A DNA stretch of 42,656 nt, from assembly GCA_022225965.2 (NCBI GenBank), contig JAKJXP020000182.1, forward strand, positions 1 to 42,656, read 5' to 3'. The DNA comes from Diatrype stigma. Lineage: Eukaryota; Ascomycota; Sordariomycetes; Xylariales; Diatrypaceae. A model generated the notes under the pieces. It was given only the letters and a program-made list of their open reading frames with translations, was not told the DNA's origin and ran no database searches. How positions within the stretch are numbered: position 1 is the stretch's first letter; each line of letters opens with the position of its first letter. Made by a program: the position numbers and the translations under genes. Shown here piece by piece: positions 1 through 12,951 of the stretch.

Positions 1-1190
<1,190 letters not shown>

Positions 1191-1255
1191 AAGGCCCTTC
1201 CAATTGGCCTAATGCCTTATCCTTGGCATTCACTTCCTTAGGATCCACACCTATG

Positions 1256-2427
1256 ACCGACCGTAGCGGGGTACCTGCCATACATGCAGGTATGTATGTA
1301 TATGTATGCACTAATTATCGGTAGATGGCACCAATCAGGTGTGAAGTGCATGGAAAAGGACGAAGTAAGTAGCTCCCTAGCCCCCTAGCTAGCCCTACCT
1401 AGGTAGGTATATAAGCTACCTAGTTAAGGTAGCTACGCATACATACACACGGCATACATATATGTATCTTACTGCCGGTTGAAAGAACTAGGTAATTATC
1501 TCAATGCGCTGGAAGGCTCTGAACACCGGTAAGTCCCATCACGTTCCCCTTTACTTATTACTGTAGGTCATCTCATCATTTATACGCAGAGTTGGTTGGC
1601 CATTGCGTCTGGGACCAAGACACATATCTGCGTGTCGGGTTTAAGTATGTTTGTGTTATACTGTTCATTTACCCTCCAGCGACCTTGTCCCCCTAAGACA
1701 GGAGGGAATAAGAAAAGAGAAGACATGACGGCATAGCATAGCCCAATTGAAAAGTATTGTGTGACTTGAGCTGCATCCATATACAGTAGAAATCCAAATT
1801 GCCACCTATGTATGTACTACTAACTACCTGATAAGTACATGCCAGTCTACCTGCTCAGACATGCAACTCGTCATCTTGAGTGACTTGCCATTTTATGGAA
1901 CACTTGGGAGCTTTGCCCGTTTGATTCATCAGTACCATAACTACTGTACGCATTTGAACCTCGTAGGCTCTGTCTTGATAGCTCTCAACTATTAGGCTAG
2001 CACCTTAGCACCCCCTCTGCCCCTGAAGCTACGTGTATGTAGGTAAGTAAGCGTGATTCAGCAGCCCAGCACCTACTAGTTAGGTCAGTTAGGTCAGTTA
2101 GGTATTGTACCTAGCAGTTAGCGATGTCCGCGGCAACAGTCACTGCCCGCCATTGCCATATCGTTGTGCCATATCGCTGCAATGCCGTGTCCAGCGTCAC
2201 TGCAGGTCCAATACATCCGCGCCCACCACATGTGCAACTGCCGGCTATACTCTTTCCCATCGCCGCCCTCAATCTATTTTCTATTTTGTTTACATCCCAT
2301 CCATTGCAGAATCCCAGTCGCCGCCGCTCCGTTACTTGCCTACCCCACCACTTCCCTAGGTAAACACCAAGCTGACAAAGTGGCGTCGTCAAAGCAAAGC
2401 ACGACTACTCCTCCGAGTAGCAGCATC
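1256..2427. other. Intergenic; probable promoter/5' UTR of the CCCH gene
   Basis: No gene seen. Contains runs of CTAGGTAGG-type short repeats (about 1375-1440) and three tandem copies of GGTCAGTTA near 2080-2102. Short overlapping open frames at 2105-2365 exist in all phases and look like chance. The stretch 2250-2427 is pyrimidine-rich and likely the leader of the gene starting at 2428. Confidence 0.5.
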
Positions 2428-4630
2428 ATGGATTTCGTAACTCGATACCAAGAGTATGACCTCAATCGAGGCCACACCCATGAGTTAATCAAGGTTAGTG
2501 CATCCTATGGGAATCATCCATTGTCTTTGCATTTCCTTGCGGTCTTGTTCCTACATAACTATCTTATCCCCGACCTGTCCCTGTCTGCCTCGGTCCCGTC
2601 CCTGTCCCTATTAGGTTATCACCCTGGTTCGGTAGTGGGTTCTTTAAGTTAGCGGGAGGGGAGGAGATCCCACGATCCGATCCGATCCGATCTTCCCGTC
2701 TCGTCATCCAAGGTCTCCAAGATCCACACACATGACACGCACCACACTCACATCCAGGCGCCCCGTCTAACGGGACCGGAACCGGGGAATGGGGCACGGG
2801 AACGGGAAAAAGGAATGGGGGGAAAAGGAACGGTATATGGGGAACGGTGGGACTGCACTACCCCCAGCTAGCCCACACCCTATACCCCATATCTATTCCC
2901 CGCGAGCTACCACTACGCCGTACCTTCGTTCGATGATGGACCTGAGGGCACGCTATCGCTATTCGAGAGCTATTTGATGCCATGTGCGGCATGTGCGGCA
3001 TGTGCGAACTGCGTATTGACGTGACACTTGATAGGATCTTATGCTCTATGCCGAACACATCGAAAGCTCCCTCCGTCATGAAAACGCTCTCCTTCGACAG
3101 GAATTAAGTGATGTGCGTCTAGACCTCGATGATGCAGCGAAATCCAGAAGGGATTTACAACAGCGCCTTCGCGATGCAGAGGCTCAGATGGGTTACATTG
3201 CGTTGGACAATGATAACCTGAAGGTGAATATCGGACCCGTTCGCCTCGCCCCTGACTTCCCAGCTTGCCAAGGACAGAATGCTAATGCGCCCTGCTGCAG
3301 AATCGAAACCCCTACGTTATGATCCTGATCGATGGTGATGGTTTACTCGTGAGTATTCCTACCGAACCTGAGCACATCCATGCATCAATATCGGCCGAGT
3401 TTTCGACGATCCATTGACATGTCTCGCTACAGTTCAAGGAGGAATATGTGAGACAAGGTCTGGAAGGTGGAAAGAAGGCTGCAAATGCACTCCGACAGGC
3501 GATAGCGCAACAATGCCGGGAGGCCGATGAAACCGAAGTTATTGCCAAAATCGTCGCCAATCTCAGCGGCCTCGGTAAGGCCATGAAACGAGACGGTAGT
3601 GTCGGCAACGAGAACGACCTGAAAGAATTTATGCAAGGCTTTACTCAAGCTAAATCATCTTTTGATTTTATCGATGTTGGCCATGGAAAAGAAAGGGCCG
3701 ACTCTAAGATCAAAGGTAAGAGACTTTTTCCGACGACGGAGGTGGCATCTGATGCCTGTCCAGTCCTGTGTCGCGCACTCACTTACCCAACGTCTCTCTC
3801 CGCAGAAACTACCAGATGGAACCTGCGTAACTATAATTGCAAACAATTACTTCTAGGCGTCTCTCACGACGCCGGCTATGCCCCCTTTCTAGATGATCTG
3901 CTCAGCGACGATAACATCCGACGGCGCATTACCATCTTGGAAGGATATCCCACTGTTAGGGAGATAGCATCGACTGGCGCCAACATTTTGCCGATGAAAG
4001 AGATATTCAGAGGAGACAAGCTCGTGCAAAGATCTATCAACTCCGCCTCTTCGACACCGTCTATTACTTCCGCACCCTCTGTGGCGGGCAGTATTTCGTA
4101 TGCTACTGTCACGCAAAAAGCTAGCCCACCTCCACAGATTATACTCCCACTCGCACTGAAAAGCACGAATGCAGCAACTCGAACTCTTAAGCCGCTCCCG
4201 CCCCCCTGGAACCCTGGTCCCCGTGGCTTGGATCCCCCGATCCCCGTGAACCCAGCTGTTCTGGAGAGCATCAAGAAACGCAAAGATAACAACAAACTGT
4301 GCAATAACCATTTTCTCCGTGGTCCCTGTTCAAAGGGGGACGAATGTTGCTTCGAGCACGACTACAAGCCGTCAAAGGAAGAGATCAACGCCATCGCCTT
4401 GCTCGCGCGCATCAACCCCTGCACCAATGGACAAGACTGTGACGTCGAGAACTGCATCTATGGACACCACGTAAGTGCTCCTTCTCATGCGTTTTCAGAA
4501 ACCATCCTCTGACCAGACTCAGTGCCCGAGTGTTGTCAATGCAATTTGCACGCATCCGTACTGCAAGTTCCGAACTGATGAGCACCCCCCGGGTACCAAG
4601 TTCAAGTACCCCCGAGCCTCGGACTACTAA
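2428..4630 (+). CDS. CCCH tandem zinc-finger protein (DUF7923-type)
   Basis: Six exons: 2428-2493, 3035-3223, 3301-3348, 3433-3715, 3806-4470, 4523-4630, all in phase, giving 452 aa. The N-terminus is a coiled coil (ESSLRHENALLRQEL). A middle domain starting VMILIDGDGLLF (about residues 90-250) resembles the fungal DUF7923 module with a possible NYN/PIN-like fold (inference). Then a low-complexity Pro/Ser linker. The C-terminus has zinc knuckles: C361-x8-C370-x5-C376-x3-H380, a textbook CCCH finger, C401-x5-C407-x4-C412-x3-H416, and a third C418-x7-C426-x4-C431-x6-H438. Such proteins are thought to bind RNA. The first intron (541 nt) is long for a fungus and carries GATCC and GGGAAC repeats; its splice sites are consistent but an unseen small exon is possible. 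The terminal exon is supported by the third Cys set. Confidence 0.85.
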
Positions 4631-5524
4631 GGGGTCATGGTGCTTATCCAGGTGGACCCAAGCGATTTGTGCTTTCTTACGAGCCCACGTATATTCCCCG
4701 GGATCAGGCAGCTTCTCCAAAGGCCGAAATTACCATGTGCAGTAAGTCAGGCCAGTTCGACAAGGGTCAACTATCGCGGCTATGTAAAGGGCGTATCTGG
4801 CATGGATAATACTCCGCCATTCTGCTATATGACCAAGAGTAGGAAATGCGATGGGCACGCCCCAACGAATGATAACAATCTACTTCCTAGTCGAATCGAT
4901 GTACATATGTGATATGGATGTTTGGAACTTCATGGTATCTGAAAGCTAACGCATGGGGTGAGCCGAGCCTACCGGTGTTGGACTACATTCAGCAATACGT
5001 AATGTAGTATCAGGGTCCCACAGGATAACACCCAATATTATGTCCAATGCTGTTACTTATTTAAGTCTCGTGGTATGCGATCTTCATTCTTGACCAGTAA
5101 TCCGGGACCCAAGCCTCCACTCCATCGACTTGACCCACGCCCTCCTCAGGTCCCTCCCAGATCTTCTCGATCCTCCAGCCCGAGAGGCCCGCCCGCCAGC
5201 TTCCAACAGCGCTGCAATTGTTACAGTACTGCTATAGGTATTATTTAACTGCTTAAAGAAGATAACTAACCAAGTAATTATACATTTTAAGCCCTGAGAG
5301 TCATACCGGCTAGCCTTAAAATGAAAAAGATGTTTAATAAGAAAAGGGGCTAGCCCCACTACGTCTCGTATTGCATCGCGGGATTTGTAAGCAAGAATCG
5401 TTTTGACGTCAAAAAGGATCGTCTACGAAGTTTGCACCCAACTAATCGCAAGTTTATCTTTAAACAGCCACTATTCCTGAATCTCGCAAGGCATTAGTCC
5501 TCGAATTAGTAACCCAGCAGCAAA
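4631..5524. other. Intergenic, no gene seen
   Basis: The open frames here are shadows or 3' extension of the zinc-finger gene. The stretch 5220-5360 is AT-rich, ending in a small palindrome GGGGCTAGCCCC at 5345-5356; it may be a decayed repeat but I find no second clear copy. Confidence 0.4.
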
Positions 5525-7391
5525 ATGGCAACAAAAGGTTATCTACCCTACACTAGCCCCTTACAAGAACCCGCCACCATGGACCCATCGTAGGCAAGCC
5601 ACACATATCTGACGGCCGTTGACGATCTAACAGCTTCTTTTAGGTGGTGACTTCTGCTTCATCTCAATCGACAAGCCAGATGATGTGAAAGACCGTAATG
5701 CCAAGCGTCTAGCCCGGTCTCATGCTATCAAGCAAGCGCTTCAGAGTAAACGAAACCGCCAGGAGCAGTCAGGCCTGAACTTCCGTGCAATGCCCCTGAA
5801 GAGGATTCCTTGTAAATCAAAGACCAATTCCACGTCACCTCCTCTGCCATCCTTGGTAGCATGGGGGCCGTTTGAGATGCTTAATGCAACTTCTTCGAGA
5901 TTGCAAGCATGGATAAGACAGAGTAAGCAGACAAACGCTTCTTAGTTCGTAGAAGGTGTTCTGTTCCGGTTGACCGAAAGTATAGGCAAAATTAGACAGG
6001 TCGCTGAGCCAGTCTTCAGTGTTGCGGACGAACTTGTACTCTCAAACTTTTGCTCCATCCTACGAGCGAGTGCCGATGATCCCGCCCTTCTAAACGCTAT
6101 CATGCTTACTTATTCATACGCGGTAGCTGGGGTCATCAACACAGAGTGTCTCGGATATCAGAAACGAGCGTTCAACTCTCTTCGCATAAGAATGAGCTGT
6201 CCGGACGAGGCTGCTTCGGAACCGACCCTGGCGGCCATTCTTCTGCTAGCGGGTGTAGAAGTCAGTACCCCCTTTATTTTGGATCACTAAGCCCCTTCCC
6301 CTGAGTATCTCTTGGTGTATGATAAGGATGGGGTGAGATGAAGCTGATGCTATCCAAATCAAGGCTCGTCTCACTATGCCTAGCCAAGTGCAGCTTCACA
6401 TGAACGCAGTACAGCAACTTTTAAACATATGTCAAACGAAGGGTGTTTACCTAACTGACGCGATCAAACGGGCAATTTTCTGGTAGGCAATAAATCCTCT
6501 CCTATTCTCGATGTTCATTCTGACATTCGAAAATAGGCAAGACCTCAACTCTGCGGTCATGACAGGGTCTAGACGAATATTTAGCCATACCACATTCACG
6601 GAGCTTCGGTGGAGAAGAGATCCATTCAGCCCAAGTACCTTTATCCTACCACCTGGCTTCCAGGAGACGTCTCACCTGCTGACCCAGGAATTCGTCGAAC
6701 TACTCGAGGATATCCATGCACTGCAATGTATTCGGGATAAATACACGGACAGCGGTATACTGTCGATCACAGAAGTTGATAACCAGCAAGCATCCATCCA
6801 GTCCAGGCTGGTGAGCTTGCCGAAAACTTCCCCTTTCCTAGACTGTTGTCACCTCGCAGCCTATTTATGTTCAACCATGCTACGCTGTAAGATTTGGCGT
6901 GAATCATCCGTTCCTGTAAGTGTCCCACATGCACCACATCATCTCGCCTCCCTGCGCCTTGCTGTTGTCATTATTACAACCCCTCGGTGAATATCACGAA
7001 TCGAGATGCACCAGCTGCAAATATAGCCGTGGACTAACACCAGATTTCATAGTCTCACCTGTTATTGCAATTGCTCTGCAAGTTACAACAATCCAACGCA
7101 GATCCTGTCTGGGACGCTTATCCTGATGTACTGGCCTGGCTCTTGTGCATAGGTGGTGCCTTTGCCGCAACCGGGAATGTGCGCTCAGAATATGTGGCGC
7201 TCGTAGCCGTGACCCACCACTCCAGGTTAAGGGGTCGGCACGAGTCTTGGTCAGCACTACTTGCGATCCTAACACGATTCATCTGGTCAGAGGATGCGTT
7301 TTCGTCACCAGTGAAAGCATTCTGGGAAGAGAGTCGTCATCACAAGCTAATGCTAGCTCAGCAGACCGTACAGGGTGCTATAACGGTATAA
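5525..7391 (+). CDS. Fungal-specific transcription factor domain protein (PF11951-like), possibly disrupted
   Basis: The product matches the family of fungal regulators with the PF11951 'fungal transcription factor domain 2' and no zinc cluster. Family-like stretches are FCFISIDKPDD near the N-terminus, AEPVFSVADELVL, LLAGVEARL, QVQLHMNAVQQLL, FTELRWRRDPFSP and DVLAWLLCIGGAFAA. Supported exons: about 5644-6260, 6364-6482, 6537-6915, 7053-7391, all phase-consistent. The start is unsure: ATG at 5525 with a weak GTTATC donor at 5538 fits the phase and gives MATKGGDFCF; ATG 5579 has a fine context but the wrong phase. An in-frame TAG at 5943-5945 interrupts the frame. The only phase-compatible intron there (5923-5952) is 30 nt, too short to trust. 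Full frame would be 488 positions including that stop. Either a pseudogene, a stop variant or an odd splice. Confidence 0.7.
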
Positions 7392-8120
7392 CCAGCAAGA
7401 TGAACTAGATACGCCCATAGAAGCAGTGGGCTCTATAGCGTAATACGATTGGGTGATTCGTCGGTCAATGATCATATATCTGATTCGAATCTCATTATAG
7501 GGGATCCTCCTTGTTATTGGGAACTATAGGTGAAGATGTAGCCGGGGCAATGGAGAGATAGCCTGTAACGCACTACCCGAGTCATGTCCAGCTCGCATCC
7601 CATCCTTCTCGTTATTGATTGCCGTACACTTTCATCGAGTTTCCGATTTGTAATCCGCCGCTGTCACGAGCATCACGACATGGTCTTTAGTAATGAAGCT
7701 GATAAGTAAGATAATACTGGGGCAGTCTAATGCAGCGTATCTTCTCATAATCGGTTACCCATTCTATCCCCAAATAGGAAATAACATATGTCCAAAACGG
7801 GAAGACTGTTTATTCCCCAAATGATGAATGGCTTCTATCCCAAACAAGATGTATGTTCATTCTGCAATTAGAAGTATGTTGCGTTTGTTGCAACCGCCGT
7901 ATATGCCTGTGCTGAGAATCTGTATTACAAATACCCATCCAACATGCCATGTTGAACCAACGTCAGTCTCCTGCTGTTGTGTGTAGTCCAACAGTACAAA
8001 ATGGCATGCATCGCCCAAGTCCCATGGAACTCGTATCCTCACATGCTCAACCGAATCGCGATCTCTCATACGCCTAGAAGCCCCCACTCTACCCCTGATA
8101 AACATTTACAACTTTTGACC
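7392..8120. other. Intergenic, no gene seen; promoter of the flavin oxidoreductase
   Basis: No convincing coding potential. The open frame upstream of 8121 in the same phase lacks an ATG before the family N-terminus, so it is treated as leader. Confidence 0.45.
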
Positions 8121-9218
8121 ATGACTACATCACGCTTGTCCAAGCCCCTGAAAATCGGCAATGTGGAAGTGAAGCATCGCATCGCAATGCCTTCGCTCAG
8201 TCGTTGCAGGGCGACCGAAGATCGTGTTCCGACGCCCTTGATGAAGGAATACTACGGTCAGCGAGCCTCGATTCCAGGCACGCTGATCCTTTCCGAGGGA
8301 ACCTTCATCTCTCCAGGCAGTGGTGGGTTTCTCAATGCGCCAGGAATCTGGAGTGACGACCAGGTCGACGCTTGGCGAGAGATCACCGAAGAAGTCCATC
8401 GCAAAGGCTCCTTCATCTTCTGTCAGCTGTGTGGAATGGGCCGTGCTGCTATTCCAGCGGTAGCGCAGAAGGAGGGGGCCCCGATCCTAGCACCAAGTGC
8501 CATACCTTTCCAAGAAGGTGCCCCAGTACCGCGGGCCATGACAACAGACGAGGTGAAGCAGACGGTTCGAGACTTTGCGGACGCAGCGAAGAATGCGATC
8601 AGAGCGGGGTTTGATGGCATTGAGTGTCATGCCGCAAACGGCTACCTTGTCGACCAATTCATCCAAGATGTCAGCAACACGCGCAACGACGAGTACGGTG
8701 GGAGTGTGGAGAACAGGTCTCGGTTCGTTAACGAGGTGATGAAGGCTATGGTGGATGTTGCCGGCCCAGAGCGTGTCGGCCTCCGTCTGAGCCCTTGGAG
8801 TACGTTCCAAGGTATGAAAATGGACGATCCGATCCCGCAATTCACCGATGTCATCAACAAGGCCAAGCAACTAAACCTTGCCTTTCTTGACCTTATCGAA
8901 TCGCGCGTGTCTGGCGCCGATGATGTCGACAATAACGAGCGCTTAGACTTTGCATACAGAATTTGGGATGGGCCCTTGCTCGTTGCCGGAGGGTACAAGG
9001 AGGAGGGTGCACGGAAACTTGTCGATTCGGAGCATCCGGAGAAAGACATCGTCGTCATGTTTGGCAGATACTTCGTCTCGAACCCCGATCTAGTATATCG
9101 GGTCAGGGAGGGCCTGGAGCTCAGTCCTTATGACCGCAAGACATTCTACACACATTCAGCTGATGGTTACTTGGATTACCCGTTTAGTAAGGAGTATCTA
9201 GCTAGCGTGCAGGCTTGA
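8121..9218 (+). CDS. Old yellow enzyme family NADH:flavin oxidoreductase
   Basis: Intronless, 365 aa, usual length for the family. A TIM-barrel FMN enzyme that reduces activated alkenes with NAD(P)H; in fungi often used on alpha,beta-unsaturated carbonyls or in secondary metabolism. N-terminal LSKPLKIGNVEVKHRIAMPSLSR is the family start. The active-site motif is ECHAANGYLVDQF: H170 and N173 bind substrate and Y175 is the proton donor. NTRNDEYGGSVENRSRF follows as expected, and the FMN phosphate end VMFGRYFVSNPDL is present. The usual QLWHxGR segment is changed to QLCGMGRAA, so the substrate pocket is divergent. The ATG at 8121 was chosen because homologous sequence begins there. It lies 1.6 kb from the Zn2Cys6 regulator and near the aldo/keto reductase and P450, so it could share their pathway (inference). 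Confidence 0.95.
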   Translation: MTTSRLSKPLKIGNVEVKHRIAMPSLSRCRATEDRVPTPLMKEYYGQRASIPGTLILSEGTFISPGSGGFLNAPGIWSDDQVDAWREITEEVHRKGSFIFCQLCGMGRAAIPAVAQKEGAPILAPSAIPFQEGAPVPRAMTTDEVKQTVRDFADAAKNAIRAGFDGIECHAANGYLVDQFIQDVSNTRNDEYGGSVENRSRFVNEVMKAMVDVAGPERVGLRLSPWSTFQGMKMDDPIPQFTDVINKAKQLNLAFLDLIESRVSGADDVDNNERLDFAYRIWDGPLLVAGGYKEEGARKLVDSEHPEKDIVVMFGRYFVSNPDLVYRVREGLELSPYDRKTFYTHSADGYLDYPFSKEYLASVQA

Positions 9219-9649
9219 GATCGTGTCACCTTAGAGATACTTCCATTAGGACCAGGTCGGAGGTAGAAAACGCGCAGCGACAAGGTTAGATTAGTTACTT
9301 GTTAGTTTGAACACAATATTTCATCCAGAAGAGCCCTGTCTTAAGTGCCTGTCATTTCTAGATGTTCCATAACGTCACTAGACCTAAAGTTTCTTCCCCT
9401 GACTGACATTAGTGGAGTCAATGATACAGCAGCACCACCCATAGTTGGCACACGGGAAGACAGCGGGAGGCTAAATATATATCTACTATGGTAGTAAGAA
9501 AGACATATTATAAACGCGATGGGCTGAGAATTAAATCCTCGCTGTGTTATCATCTCTAGCGATAGCCAACGATTGATGCAAGGGAGGCTGCTTCCACCTA
9601 ATATATAGTATACAAGAGACAGAGACGCCCGGTCTTGGCCCTGGATAAG
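9219..9649. other. Intergenic, no gene seen
   Basis: AT-moderate sequence with TATATA-type runs around 9475-9485 and 9600-9612. No coding or repeat signal that I can support. Confidence 0.4.
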
Positions 9650-10010
9650 ACCTTGCTCCTTTTTCACATTTGCAATGTCTGCTCCCATTCGAACTTGGTG
9701 GACACCATCCTCAACCTTGTACCATTTCCCTTGCCGTATATACTCCACAATAGACTCGGCTGCCTCGTCCCACCTGTCTCATCCCGTTGTTGCCGACCAG
9801 CGACCGGCGTAGCCAAAAGGCCCAAGCGATCGTGGCCCGTCGCTGTAGATCAGTGCCGGGTTCAACCAGGCTGCTTTCTCTACATCCCCTTAACGTCTTT
9901 CCAACCAGCATCTGTAGTAACCTTCTCTAGCTTGCCTTTCTTGTACCGGGTATTACACAAGAACGGTGCCATCAGCTCATCCGCGCATCAATGCAAGAGT
10001 CATGCCTTCA
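9650..10010 (-). pseudogene. Broken coding remnant, family not recognised
   Basis: Read on the minus strand, two adjoining stretches look protein-like but are in different frames. From about 9990 down comes a frame with ADELMAPFLCNTRYKKGKLE, ending at a stop near 9881. From about 9886 down to 9640 comes AAWLNPALIYSDGPRSLG, a stop (TGA near 9779), then AAESIVEYIRQGKWYKVEDG and VRMGADIANVKK in the same frame. The amino-acid composition is that of a real globular protein, but there is at least one frameshift and one stop and no start. I do not recognise the family. It may be a decayed neighbour of the flavin enzyme, or chance. Confidence 0.35.
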
Positions 10011-10033
10011 GCATCTTGCACTTGCACCTCTGA

Positions 10034-10807
10034 CTTGTCTGACCTGTTACGAAGTTCGGGTGCGCTCTTCTTATTAGTTTCCTCTACAATCGTGGCCGCT
10101 CACAGAGATCAAAGGAAACCAACTCCCAAAACTGTGAAATGTGACACCTGAGATTTCATGATGTCGTGATATAGGGGCTACAATAGGAGAACTTGGATTA
10201 CGTAACCAGGTGATCGGCACCTAGTGCCTTGGCATATTGTATAAGACTATATAGAGCTCTTATGCTCCTTAGACTAGAGATCGCTTCTTCTCCTCTATGT
10301 GACAAAATCTATATTCGAATCCATCCCTATCCGTGGTATTCTGAATGCGACACATGAGTGAAATTGAAAGCATACGGATGAAGACGAAAGAGCTCAAAAT
10401 AGAAGCCAGTAGTCTGCATGTGACATGGCCTCGGAAATGCCAACATCCTCGCAAGACTTCAGCTCGAATTGACCGAGGGTCACATTACTTGCTGGGCTGA
10501 TGACGCATAGGTGCCTACACTGTTAGGTCTTTGTGGTCCCTCAGGCTTCCTTTCCCATTCTCCTAGTCGATAACACATTTGTTTATGGACTAGGATCCAT
10601 GCATGACCCCTTAATATTACGGTGTTCCGGCTGTCGGAACTCGGAGAACAAATAAAGTCCCGCCAGTAACCTAGAGCCAACATCCATTGGTTGGTTGCAG
10701 TTCGGATGTAACGGGCTGCACATATACCAGTCCATTTTCAATGCTCGGAACCCAAATGAACTACGAAGCCTCCCGTTCATCCTAGATAGACTAAGCACTT
10801 CATCGCT
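10034..10807. other. Intergenic, no gene seen; promoter of the Zn2Cys6 gene
   Basis: Only small open frames without family resemblance. The last ~150 bases are the likely promoter and leader of the regulator starting at 10808. Confidence 0.4.
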
Positions 10808-12951
10808 ATGGCTTCAACATCCGCTACGCTCGCCTCATCAGCGTCAGTGTCTATTACGACAGAGAGGGTGGTCAATAAACAGAGAGCATGTGTAAACTGT
10901 GCACGGTCGAAGACGCGATGCCATTGGCTGACAGAGACCGTCTGCCAGAGGTAAAATCCCTATGACTAACAAACTACCACCACCCGGTATTAAGTATACA
11001 CCATTGACCATGGATCCCAGATGCTCCAAATCGAACGTAGACTGCTCCGTGCCGCAAGCTGGCCCTAGGAGAAAACGAGGGAAGTCTAAGTAAGGCTTTT
11101 GATGAACTCGCTTCACCCGTTCCTGTTAGTCCGCGAACAACTGACACACTTCTCCCAGACGCGTCGGAGCACTCGAGGAAAAGGTCGACAGTATAATGAA
11201 CCTGCTAGCTGCAAACCAAAAAACGCCTAGCATAGGCAACGTTACAATTCCGCAAGACTTGCAAGCACAGCAACAACAACAATCCCGCATGCCATTCGGG
11301 GACGCCGATGGTTCACTTCCCGGTGCTTCCAATGTGCACGTGACCCAGGCCTCGTCATCGATGGCGATGGCGGCCAGCACATCACCCAATGAGTATATTG
11401 ACTTCCCTTTTGGACTTCGAGTTGCTCTTGTCGAAGCCAATCAGTTACTGCTAGAGTATAGGACGAATATGCTACCCCACTTTCCTTTCGTCCCTATCCC
11501 CTCCTGGACGGCTCGTGAGATGCTCCATGAGCGGCCATTACTCCTGAAAGCCATCGTATGTGCCTGTCGACCCCAAACCTGGCCAATCAAGATGGCGGTT
11601 GATAAATGGTTTCGGGAGTACTTTGCAGAACATGTTGTGGTTAAAAACGAGAGAAGCTCAGAGCTGCTGCAAGCAATCTTGATATTCCTTGCCTGGTAAG
11701 CCCCCGCCCGCCATTCACCAAGTGCTTGTTAACACAAACTATACCCATGCACTATCAATATACTAAGCATCCCGCAGGAATGATTGGCATTTCTTTATGC
11801 ATGCTCGCGATACGGGCCTCTTACATTTAGCTATAGGGATGATCGGCGATATGGGGTTGAACAGAGCCCCTGAAAGCCAGGTCATACCGTCAAGATCCAT
11901 CATCAGCGAGAGCACGGTCCGAGTCCGAGGCTTGAATATGCGACGTGATCACACCAACGCCGATCGAAGATCTCTGCTGGGCGTGTTTTATATCACATCG
12001 ATGTATGTGGCAAAGCTTTTGCCAACTATGCACGCCCTTATCTAACTGTTTGCGCTAGCGTATGGACTATTTTCCGTCGTTCTGAACCGCTAGAGTACAC
12101 GGATTATATGGGAAAATGCTGTGATGCGTTGTCCGAAGCCAATGACTGCCCGACCGACTACTTGCTGGTTGCACTTGTGCGTATGCAACAACTTGTACTT
12201 CGGGCGACCAAGATACTTCCGGGGAAGGCTGCCAATGGGGAGGCTATTCTAGGGGTTTCACATACCATGGCCTTCGAATCCATCCAAAAACAACTGGAAG
12301 AGGTTGTCCGACAACTACCTGAAACGTTGAAGTCAAACTGTGAGTCCCGTGTTCATCTCCGCGAGCCCCGACAGGCTGTCTTCTAATGCCACGATAGATC
12401 TTCTCTGGAGCCATTACCATGTTGTCCTCATTAGGCTATATGAACCTATGGTTGACGCGGGTGTATCGGAGCCAGCGAGCCAGTCATTCATACGGACTCA
12501 GGCACTCTGGACCTGTTGCCATAGTGCGAAGTCCCTCTTCGAGCTCTACCTCACGATCCCTGGAGAGATGCTCCCGGCATTCTCGTTCGCCTTCATGGCA
12601 CATCTGTCCTACGCCAACCTCATACTGACCCAGCTCCTTTTCCTGCAAGACCAGGACTGGAACGCGCTTACCGCCAGACAAACTGTGGACTATCCCAACC
12701 TCGCGCAGCGCCTCAGCGACCATTTTGAGACCTGCGAACAACTGATCAGCGCCCGCAAGCGCAGGACACTAGAAGATGGTAGGGGTCTCTTCCTCAAATA
12801 CGCGGAGAATCTCCGATGGACCAAGAACTGGTATCTTTCTAAGTTGTCCGTCGATTCTGCGGCACTAGATGCCGTCGTTCAAACGGGTAATGCGGTCAAT
12901 GATTTGGAGTACGCAACATGGAATATGCTCTTTGTTTCAAATTCCGTATAA
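10808..12951 (+). CDS. Zn2Cys6 (C6 zinc cluster) transcription factor
   Basis: Six exons, all in phase: 10808-10950, 11021-11089, 11159-11695, 11778-12002, 12059-12339, 12398-12951, giving 602 aa. A nuclear DNA-binding regulator. The binuclear zinc cluster is complete: C28-x2-C31-x6-C38-x7-C46-x2-C49-x6-C56, split by intron 1 and followed by a basic stretch PRRKRGKSKR and a short coiled coil (ALEEKVDSIMNLL) for dimerisation. The middle domain (LLEYRTNMLPHFPFVPIP, then DTGLLHLAIGMIGDMGLNR) is the fungal-specific transcription factor domain. The C-terminal part (LLWSHYHVVLIRLYEPM) is typical too. Ends FVSNSV. Its position between the flavin oxidoreductase and the aldo/keto reductase suggests it may control them (inference). 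Confidence 0.93.

Noticed and set aside
2164..2652. 162-aa plus-strand open frame
   Set aside because: Covers leader, exon 1 and intron 1 of the CCCH gene in another reading; starts in a pyrimidine-rich leader and has no protein-like character beyond the true exon 1.
5579..5591. ATG 5579 with ideal context as start of the TF-domain gene
   Set aside because: The following intron would join in the wrong phase and give an immediate stop.
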